Origin: Candidatus Bathyarchaeota archaeon
Lineage (GTDB): Archaea; Thermoproteota; Bathyarchaeia; TCS64
Reading direction: 5' to 3'
DNA: 10,371 bases
Assembly (NCBI GenBank): GCA_002726865.1
Contig: PBSW01000004.1
Location: 1-10,371 of the forward strand
The position numbers were made by a program, and so were the translations under genes. The notes under the pieces were generated by a model, which was not told the DNA's origin, searched no databases, and was given only the letters and a program-made list of their open reading frames with translations. This document shows, in pieces, positions 1-9,400 of this stretch (its first letter is position 1; each line of letters starts with the position of its first letter).

Positions 1-1
1 A

Positions 2-286
2 TCTTTCCTTACCACCACTAATACTGCAGACATACAAGCGGAGCTGAATGCTACTGCGAATCCAGAACCAGAACTGGAAGCCGAAGAAGAATCTGCGAAC
101 GAAGGAGAGGATAGTGACGCTACGGCAGATGAAACTCACCCGGATGAAGGGGTGTTTACGGATGCCGAGGATGGAATCTCAGAAACAGAAGACACGGATA
201 TTGAAAGTAATGAAGCGCAACACGATGAGGAGTCGCTGGGACAAGAAGGGGTCTCGAGCGAAGATGAAAGCAAACCTTATTTTTAG
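2..286 (+). CDS. C-terminal end of an upstream ORF, very acidic tail (5' partial)
   Basis: Frame 2 is open from the window start and closes at TAG 284-286. It has no in-frame ATG, so the gene starts upstream and only its last 94 residues are visible. The tail contains 32 Asp/Glu, one Lys and many Ser/Thr/Ala/Gly, which indicates an intrinsically disordered acidic segment. It ends in KPYF just before the stop. No domain can be named. The stop lies inside the frameshift module, and the giant frame 1 ORF overlaps this ORF by 19 nt in the -1 frame. This tail would therefore be either the C-terminus of a short product or an internal linker of a fused product. The first ~45 residues of the downstream ORF are also acidic and Ser/Thr-rich, so the two frames look like one continuous disordered stretch. 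An alternative is that the junction is a one-base assembly error and this is simply the same gene as the next entry. Confidence 0.8.
   Translation, partial: SFLTTTNTADIQAELNATANPEPELEAEEESANEGEDSDATADETHPDEGVFTDAEDGISETEDTDIESNEAQHDEESLGQEGVSSEDESKPYF
277..286 (+). promoter_or_regulatory. Probable -1 frameshift (slippery) site with stop codon
   Basis: The upstream frame reads CCT TAT TTT TAG. A run of five T (280-284) lets a Phe tRNA on TTT 281-283 re-pair perfectly on TTT 280-282 after a one-base backward slip, and the next codons are then TTA GGT AGC in the giant frame. The shift must occur within 268-286, because the downstream frame is closed at TGA 265-267 and the upstream frame at TAG 284-286. 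The site is not a textbook X XXY YYZ heptamer. In T TAT TTT the A-site codon can slip perfectly, but the P-site TAT to TTA pairing is poor. It resembles the U UUU UUA class with one T fewer. Slippage with the stop codon in the A site is the other possible mechanism. Confidence 0.6.
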
Positions 287-420
287 GTAGCCAGTACCTT
301 GGAGGTGATAGACAGGGTACTGGCGGGGCCTCTGAAAGCGAGACGACAACTTGTCCAGAAGAATCAGAAGACGAATCGGACGCCCCGGGTGCACCAGTGT
401 CGGAGGTGAAAGCACATCTA
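283..420 (+). other. Acidic, Ser/Thr-rich disordered head of the giant ORF
   Basis: Residues 1-46 of the giant frame contain clusters such as EESEDESD and SESETTT and lack hydrophobic core positions. The composition matches the acidic tail of the upstream ORF, which argues that one protein is read through the junction. The region would act as a flexible connector. No binding motif is recognised. Confidence 0.55.
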
Positions 421-3400
421 CATACGATCAGTACAGGATGCTCGTACAAGGAGGACTGCGGGGAAGCGATTCCCATTTCATGTATTGATCTAGAAAAAGC
501 CAACGCGCTAGGTGAGATAATAGGGCAGGGAGGAGAAGTGCAAGATATATCCAATATGTTTACTGGTAGGTGGCGTCAGCCCCATGATGCCACCATATTC
601 AACCCGTTTAAAGTTAACTTTGCCAGGATCCCCGACCGGGCAAAATTCTTAATTGCCGAATTTCAAAATAACAGTACTATCTGGTGGGGCAAGACGAACG
701 AATTAAAGGCAATCGGAGTTGAAACCCATCAGAATCTACGAACCATTCCTGAATTGGTACACGCCGCGCATTATTATATTGGAGAATTACAACCCAATGA
801 AGCGATCTATACTGATTCCCCCATGTTATTATCTACCCTACTGATCGTGATAGGCAAGCTTAGGGCGCATATAGCGATGAAAGCAGTACGCACCTCAAGC
901 AGAAACGCGTTCACGTTCAGTAAACTTCAACAAAAGAGACTCAGGGCCATTGAGGATATGATTATTAATGGAGGAAGAAGGACGGTATGGATGGCTGAAA
1001 CCCAGCAGTTGCTGGAGGAAGGAGTACACAAGGGAACGTTCGACAAGGAACCTGAAGACTGGACATATGACGAGTCCAATATGGGACCGGTTCTCCCCAA
1101 AACCGAAAAGGAGATTATGGAAGCTATCATGAAAGCAACCAAGGTAAAACCTAGTCTGCTGGAATCTGCAGCACATTTCCCGGTAAATCCGAGCGAGGAA
1201 GCATGGGACGAGAAACCAAGACGCGAACGGCTGGCCAGATTGACCAAGATTGTTGAAGAGGCCAGGCAACTTGATTATGAACACGCCAAGGGCAGAACCA
1301 GCCTGAGAGATGTAATGATTCTTGAGGACGATCGGAGGTTTTACCCGGATCGCCTAGTAGCCTCAGGACAACTATTATTTGCTACCACGGGGGATAAGGG
1401 AGAGAGTCTAGACTTGTTTCTACGGTTGTTCAACGCCGAAAAAGAAATGCGGACCAATATGGAAGAGGTTGTTGCAAGATGGACTGTCGATAAGGTGGGA
1501 ACCATTAAGGCGAAACACCCGCGACGTCCTGTCGGAACCCATGTAGATGACCTTGCTTGGGCGGCGAGGAATATATTTGACGCGTTGCTCACCAAGACTC
1601 TGATCATGGAAATGCTCCGGAAGGAAAATCTCGCCCTTGGGCTGCGAAAGGAGGAATTACTTCGCAAAACCATGGCCGGAGTGGGACACACAATTACCGC
1701 CTCGGTAGGAGTCACATGGGGTGTTAAACTGAAGAAAAAACTTCTGGATGCCTTTGACCCAATCCCTAAACAGCATCAGTTATCCCAACTAGTTGGTATC
1801 TCAGGATACATGTCCAAAAATTACCCCTACCCCAAGTACTGCGAATTATGTCGCCCACTGAGGGCCGCAGAGAAACTTCCAGGCGTAGAATATGACATGT
1901 TAATCCGGACTGAGCAGTTCCGGGTGGACTTGGCAAATCTACGAGAATGTTATACCGACCGGCCATTCGCCCCCATGCCAATCGCCGAAATCGAAGCCGG
2001 ACTACGAGTATTTATAGCCATGGTAGATGGAAGCGGTGGAGGAGCGGGATATGTGGAAATCTCTCTTTCAGTCAGCTTACTGGAGAGTGAGTTTAAACGC
2101 ATCTCAGCCCTTCGCCGGGAAGGCATCCCCGCCGATATTGATTATGAAAAATTGAGAGCGGATATTCAGATCCATGATTGCGATTCTGCAGTATGGGACC
2201 CCACCATGAAACCCCTTGCCCCATTAGAATGCGAGACCCTCGCAATGGATTACTACAGACAGCATGGTCATTGGAACTTAGTTCCCACCATCGTAGTAGG
2301 GGATCACCGGAACTTGGTGAACATCGGGTATAAACACTGCAAAGCGGTGACCCTAGAAGCCCGATTCAAGAAATTCATCTCGGTACGTGATTGGTTAATT
2401 TCAACACCGACAGTAATGCCAACCTGGATGGCCGGATATATGAACTGGGCGGATGTATTCAGTCGCCTATCGTCGGCCCAACGGATAGCGGCTTACTGGT
2501 TCGGGAAGTCCCGAGGATGGAATTACTATAGCACATTAAAAGAACTATTTCCAAAAGCAAGGAGCTACCCAATTGGCGAAGAGGAAATTAAGAAATACGA
2601 CTCGCACAAGCAAAAGGTGGCGAGGCAAAAGTCGAAAGGATATGCGCACCCCACTGATGTATCCGGACAACAAAATCCTCTGAATGAATTGGAAACCGAA
2701 ACTGGTAAGCCAGTCCTCTGGACCACTACGACGTGGCCAGACCAGGACGACGAAGCGTATCTTAAGGAAGATCAAGAAGCATTTGAGAAGGATTATGAGG
2801 CATTAATCGGGAGGAATGAACCTAGGACCGAAGCTGAGAGAGCGGAGAGTCAGAAAATAGGAGACGGCGAGGTTCACCCTATGGTTATGTTGACGCATAC
2901 CTTCAAGGGTCCCGAGGAGTTCCAGGAACTTCTGGATAAAGGAGAATCCGTCTATGGCCCGGCAGCTTGCCGATGGGACTTGAATCAGGAATTCGAAGGT
3001 GCGAAAAAGCATTTCGATATCGTACGAGATACGTGCCGGGCCGACGAGCCGGAAATATTTGAGGTTAGGAGCTTTGATACCTATGATGGAGAGTTATTTC
3101 AGAATGGATGCGAACTATACGAACACCGTATGTTAGAAACTGCACCGACAGACGAACGCCACACCTTCTATGACAACCGTGAGGGAACTTGTGTTATTGG
3201 CGCCGACGCAGTCTATCGGAACGTTATTGCGAGGGTAGGTACCCCCTGGCTTAGATGTGTACTGAATATGGAATTCCGAATATGGAATCACAGCGAATTC
3301 CGTGTAGTAGAAGTGAGATATGACTTCAAACGAAACCGAGCAGTAGGGGCTCAAGAAGCTAATTCCATATATCGATTTGTGGAATTCAATCCCCAGAAGA

Positions 3401-6400
3401 ATGGGGAGTTCACGATACCAGAGGAATTAAAGGCTATTTTCCCAGGACGAGAGGTAACCCGAGACATGTCCCCTCTTGAGGAGGGAATACGCCGATTTGA
3501 CATGTTCAACTTCTACCAACGAGAAAGAGACGAGGGCAGGATGCTAGACCCGGAGTTTCCTGTAGACGGCATTGAAGGGAAGGAATTCACCGAAAAGGAA
3601 AAGGAGGAGGCGGAAGCGGCAAGACGACTCATGGGAGTTCGAACAGACCTATTACTGGGCAGAACAAGACGGGACACGTCCAAATTACTTCCGTTTGATG
3701 GATCCGGTACGGTTGCTTTTGATTACGCCCGATTACACCGAGGATTGAAGAGATTCTCGATCAGCGAAGACCAATACCTATTCTGTCACCAGAATGGAGG
3801 GTGCCTGCGACAAGATGAAATGGAAACGGTGTTTGAGTGCTCAGAAGTCCAACCCGAAGGAACACTGGAAAGTCGGAAACAGAAAATAAAGACCTGCCCG
3901 AATTGTACAGGTCTCGCTCACAAACAAAGGCCACTCAAGATGGTGTCACTGGAGAAGGATAGGTCAGAAACTACATGTGAGCTGGATACCATGTTCATCA
4001 ATCTAAAACACTTTGAAGCCCTCAACAAGCGGGGTAGGCCGACCCACACGGTGGAATGGCCACAGGACGTGGTTATGGGCCAAGACGACAGCGAGAAGAT
4101 CTGGAATGACGAGACAGCAGCAAAGACCAAAAGGGAAAATCGTACCGTGTGGGCACTGCGGGTCCTGGTTACAGGAGATAACCGAGTCACGATTGAAGAC
4201 CTGAATACAGACGACCCACGGGACCCTATAGGTCAGATTCAGCACGCTGAAGAATTGTTTTGGGACAATACCAAACATTTCGAAATAATACGCAGCAGTG
4301 ACCTTGCCATTGCAGGGAAACTGAAACAATCCGACCACTTTGCGGGACGAACTATGCCAGCCCTTCCCCGGGAATGCAACAACTCGTTACCTAAGATTGG
4401 ACCGATGCAATACTGGATCCGGACTATGTTATATGATTACCGTACAGCGAATCTGACACACAAATTATCCAGGAAAGCCCAACTGGACCTGATAAGACGA
4501 CGAATGAACGGCCTTGCGAACCAGAAAATTTACATTGATGGATGTCCAGGGGAAATGTTATACAAAAATATCAAGGACAAAGTCATACAAGGAGTAATCG
4601 GATATGAACATCTACGCGTGGCGTCGAACCGGAAAATTCAGCTGCTATTAAAACACAGGATGTGGTACCATAATACACCGATCCCCCGCCACGAGTGTCG
4701 AAATTGCATCGTGCCGTTTGTTCATTCACGCGGCAAGGTCATGCTGGGAGAACTAACGGGGTTCACACAGGATCTCACGAATGCAATGTCGGCAAATGGG
4801 TTGCTGTACAAGGTTCCCAGCGCTAGAATGCTGTGGCCGAGAGCACAACGGCCAACAGGGAGTTTTATAGAAATGTACGATTACACCCATGAGAGAACGA
4901 TTAGGTATGCGACCGGGTGCTGGCAAGCCTACTCCACAGATTATGTTAGGGACGATTTCCGGATTTCGAGTATCCAGGCAGCAACTACTGCTGCAATCCA
5001 AAAGGGATACACTTGGAAAACCCGAGTGTCAAGGAACCAGGATCTTTCCCTGGTTACACTCAATAGGGCATGGTCGGACGTCATGGTACTAAGGCGACAT
5101 GTTATGGGCCCATGGTTTGTTATGCATGCCCCGGACAATACGGAATTTGTAGGAATCCCGTTTGATTACTGGCGATTAAACAGAAAGGGGATCTATTGGG
5201 TGTGGCGAGAAAAGGATCCACTGAATAAAAAGAAACTGGGTCCCCACCGGGCCGCGATCTGGCTTTGTATGAAAGATAAGGAAGATTACGAGTACAAGCA
5301 ACTAACGCAGGGTTGGAGAATGGTCACGGGAAAGGGAACAGACCCGGCGTACGATGTCTTTCGGGATATGCTGGAAAAGCAAATCCGAGACAAGACTCGT
5401 GTGGCCACTGGGCTTCGGACTGGAGCGGGAACTATGGTAGGCACTGGATCTGTACCAGAAGAGGACCCCATTCTCCCATATCGACCACGGAGGCCAGATG
5501 CGCAAGCTAAGAAAGACATGGCTAATTTTGAACTACCTCCCGATCAGCACGCGCCACCCATGGCTAGTCATAATTTCGCGGACGAAAATTACCCCAAAGA
5601 TATGAATGCAGTGCCCCCGTTTCAGCCGACAGGGGTGTACGATCAAGAGTGGGATGAGGAACCGGATCCTCGAGACCACGAACCTGAGAACTACACAGAC
5701 TGGGAAACTCCCAAGGCACTATTGGAAAGATACCAAATGTCGCAAAAGCTGCGGCCCCCGCAGGAGGAAGATGAGGACTCCGACTCAGGAGATTCAGATG
5801 AAGATGTGGACCACGAACTACTCACCGACAGCGGAGAGGAGACTCCACCACCCCGGACTCCGAACAAACCCATGAAACCCGGTCCTGCGACAGGACTCGG
5901 TCCAAAACCGAATAAACCCATGAAACTCAGCCCTCTGGAAATGATTTATTTGACCAGCGGCCTGGGTGGGAGCCCCTCCGGGAAAGAGACTGTGCCCAAA
6001 CTGGGTCCGGCGAACAGGGCGGTGAAGCAACCGTGGAAGGCAAAACGAGGACCCGGTCGACCGAGAAAGTGTTCAGCTGTGGTGCCGTCAGGCTGGGAGA
6101 CTGATGAGACTTTCGGGAGTGATAGGGATACTATGGACTCGGTCCAACTTGAACAAGAGATGAATGGCAAGGGACCTAGTCTCCGTGCCGACATTGCCGA
6201 ATTGGGAAATCCCGATCGGAAGCGACAACGAGACGAAACGCAGGCAGAGACCGCGGCATCGTCATCAAGTCCGAAAAGAAGCAACTTCCCGGAACCAAAA
6301 CTACACAACACCGAAACTGCAAAGGCGACACTAGATGATACCCTGGAAGGAGAAGAGCTGTTCGAAACCCCGTATGATAAAGAAGCCGCAGCAAAAGAGT

Positions 6401-9400
6401 GGTATGCTGCGGGGATTAACTGGGCAAACCATGTACTAGTCGCATACGAAAACCTACGCACGTGTCACTTACGAGTTGACTCGGTTGGGTATAACGAGGA
6501 TGGGCTGTGGTTGGTGCGAACGATAGATTCCGCACAAGAGGGTCCCGAAGTGCGACGGGGCCGGTATATACAAATACCCTTCCCCAAGGGAAAAGAGTAC
6601 CAGGAGGCAGATTTTACTGTTAAGGCTGCTCAACGACTTACACCCCAAGAACTCCCACCAATGGACGAGAGCGGGAGGTACCCCTTCCTCAAAAAGAGTA
6701 GGTATCTCGTTGAGGGTATTGACATGGAGGCAAAGGCCGCCACAGACGTATTGATCGATCTGTTAATGTCAGGAAGGACTGAAAAGGCAAGTTTTCTGAT
6801 GGCCACCGTTGACGGGGAATGGGAGAAGGCACCTCACTGGATACGACCGAATAAAGAGGAGAAGGATGAGGCGCGGTGCGTTCAAGTGGAACTAGATGAC
6901 ACTGCGGAAACTTTTCAGGACAAGTGCTATCGGGCAAGGATGTTTGCGCATAACCAACAAGGTATCTCGAACAACTACGAGGTGGATGGAATTAGCAATC
7001 ATATCGTAACCCTGAACCCAGAAGAACTAATGGAGGTAGCCAGAGAACACCCGGAAGCATTTCGAGAGGTGATAGCCAAGCGGAAAGCTAGCGAGGGGAA
7101 ACCCGGAGCAAAGCCAGAATGTTTACTTACACAAGGACCAGAACCACAATGCATGATCAGCATGACAGGGTTCACCCACCCTGTAACGATTCAGGACTGT
7201 CCCCAAGAGTTTCTGCACGATCTCCGCCGGAGAACACCGACGGTATCAATGCTGCGGAAACTGATGGAGAAGTTCCACTTCTTCGGCAAAGGGTTACCAG
7301 CCAAGAACTGCTGGTGGAAGTGCGCCACCCGAGTTCTGGATCGTGACGGCAACTACGTGGGGATGTCTGACCTGATGGTAGACAGTCAGTGCAGAGCAGG
7401 TCCGATGCACAAGCCACTGAACATTGAACATGGGCGACAGCATCGGTTCCACATGACAATGGGGATAGCAGGGTTCAAGCAATATCTTCGTGCCGGAGGG
7501 ATACTGTATAATATCGAGGTCCCCAACTGGGAGATTTGGAGCCACGAAGTGGGTGGTTTTGGTTGTCTAGCGGCGGACCGAAAACCGATGGCGGCAATTG
7601 TTCAACCACAGATCATGAGTATAGACGGACAAATCCATACTATGGCGCCGCAGCTGGCATATATTATGACTAGCTATAGTGGAGGACTTATCTTCGGGCC
7701 GGATGAGATCGAGCGAATGCGGATTTCCGAGGTTAAGAACGAGAAAGAGGAGTCGCTACTGAAATTTGATAGGTTCCCGACCAGCGATGGGCGAGTAATC
7801 GAAGTCAAAACGCATACGGTTGTTCCGATTGGCATCCATGAGGCGGCAGACTGCACTATTGGCCGACGAGACTGCGAGGTTGCACTGGTGGAGACAACGG
7901 CAGAAAAGGCGAAGGAACGACGGAAACAGTTAAAACAACAGGAAGATTCCAAGAAACCCGCCTTATGCGAAGTGGCGAGTCAAATGTTTGCGACACAAAG
8001 TGGGGATCAGCATGAGAGAATTGCCCAAGAACTAAATGCCCAGGTGGAGATTCAAACAAAAACTAAAGTGGTTGTCAGTGACACGGATCGGGGGACCCCA
8101 GTACGAAGCCATGCGGTCCCAGTGAGGTGGAACGAGGGGGACAAAATGCTAGAAGTGTATGTTATTAGTAAAGAAGCCAGCCCGGAGACCCCGACGAGGT
8201 TCGAGACGATCCAGGAGCTCGTGACAGAAGAGGACAAGAATCCCCTAAATACAGCAAGACGGGCGTGGCAGACAGCTACGGTTTTGGGAGCTGGAGCAAA
8301 GAAAATTGGCCGAACCCTTACAGGAGTACTGTACCGAGCGTTCTCGTATAATCATCATCGGAAGGAGCAAATGGTACATCTAATTCCCTGCGAACGAAAG
8401 TATGAGGTGAAACTCAATCAGGGAGCAGGGGTTTGGATTCCTGCGGCGCTGCTGCTGGAACAGTGGCAAAACGATGAGACACTGGAACTTCCAGAACGGG
8501 CCACCAGGGAAATTCGGATGCGAATGCACTTAGACAAATTCTGTCATGGTGACTCTGCCGCGCGGGATGCAGCTCTCAACAAAAGAAACATGACTAGCAC
8601 CACAAAGCAGGCGGTCGAGCCGGGAAAAGCGAAAAAGAAAAAGCGGAATATGATTGCCCAAGACGATACTCTGTTTGTCGAAGTCCCATGTGCGTTTAGG
8701 GCAGGCACAGTAGTATCCGTGTACGTACGAGATCAGAAACGCTGGGATAGTACAGTGGGGTGGCAGGTTAAAAATGAAGGAGTCGTGGACACCAGGCTCG
8801 GACTATGGGTGGTTACTCCGGCTCAACGCGTTCCGGTACTCCTGAAATCGAAACTTAATCAGCGGATTCCTGAGCATGTAGAGATGATTATCAAGTCACA
8901 CAATGACGTGTACGAGGATGCACACCGATTCGAAGTACTGGTACAACAGTCTAAGGAGTATGACGCAATCAAACCGAGTTTGAAATGCACAAACACCACT
9001 GAACCGGAAGATGAGCTAGGCCGCCTCACGGAACTGGATTCGGAGGAAGAAATCTACGCCCGGTACAAAACCGAACGAGCGGAACAACACAAACTCCGAG
9101 TAACTAAGCAGCAGGAGGAGCGAGAGGCAAAGAAGGAAGAAGTTAGAAAACTAACTCCGGTTGCGCTAAAGTGGCGAGATGTGTCAGATCATCCAAAGCA
9201 GGCAAAAAAGCAGGTTACGGTCGAGGAAGGTCTATGGCGCAGACCGCGGGACTGGCATAGTCGACCGCTAACTCAATGGAAGGATGCGGAGAGGATAATC
9301 AACACTACACGGGGCTATGAAGTTTGGTTAACAAAAGACCAAGATGAAGGACAACGGGACTTCCAATATGACCACATATATTATGAGAAGAACATCACGT

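Larger units (their letters stand above)
5440..6369 (+). other. Long disordered linker with acidic, Pro-rich and basic segments
   Basis: Residues about 1720-2029 are low in hydrophobic residues. In order they contain a Pro-rich acidic part (PPDQHAPP, PPFQPTGVY, DEEPDPRDHEPE), a dense acidic run (EEDEDSDSGDSDEDVD at 5764-5811), a Pro/Lys part with the duplicated PNKPMK motif, an AT-hook-like motif and basic NLS-like clusters. The region divides the giant ORF into two large halves and looks like a hinge or processing region. Several out-of-frame ORFs on both strands arise here only because the composition is biased. Confidence 0.6.

Noticed and set aside
48..290. Plus-strand 80-residue ORF, strongly basic, overlapping the upstream acidic ORF
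   Set aside because: It is the third frame of a purine-rich acidic coding stretch. Its Lys/Arg richness is what GA-rich Glu/Asp codons give when read out of frame, and it has no domain or context of its own.
301..333. H-type pseudoknot between the hairpin loop (301-306) and 328-333
   Set aside because: The pairing exists on paper, but a 3-nt connector would have to cross an 11-bp stem. It is not claimed beyond the simple hairpin.
1734..1740. G AAA AAA as a second frameshift site
   Set aside because: The P-site re-pairing is mismatched, no obvious stem follows, and the -1 frame soon meets a stop. The main frame is open throughout, so no shift is needed.
2026..2049. DGSGGGAG as a chymotrypsin-like GxSGG active site
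   Set aside because: The residue two before Ser is Asp, not Gly, and no matching His and Asp motifs could be placed upstream.
2485..2520. FGKSRG as a Walker A motif
   Set aside because: The required Gly four residues before the GK is absent and the flanks are aromatic, unlike a P-loop.
4072..4095. VMGQDDSEK as a polymerase GDD motif C
   Set aside because: A residue separates Gly from Asp-Asp, and no motif A (DxxxxD) or motif B (SGxxxT...N) occurs at suitable spacing upstream.
4936..4956. YVRDDF as a reverse transcriptase YxDD box
   Set aside because: The spacing is YxxDD, the segment is hydrophilic, and no other RT blocks surround it.
5146..5630. Distant repeat FDYWRLNRKGIYWVWREKDP versus FDEYGRKFVWKENP (near 9592)
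   Set aside because: There are only scattered aromatic and basic matches with a gap. It is not enough to call a duplicated domain.
5946..6461. Longest minus-strand ORF (171 residues, Ser-rich)
   Set aside because: It is antisense to the disordered linker. Serine and leucine excess reflects the complement of Glu/Asp/Lys/Arg codons, and it has no recognisable domain. Other minus-strand ORFs (for example 9537-9953, 156-554 and 895-1284) are rejected for the same reason.
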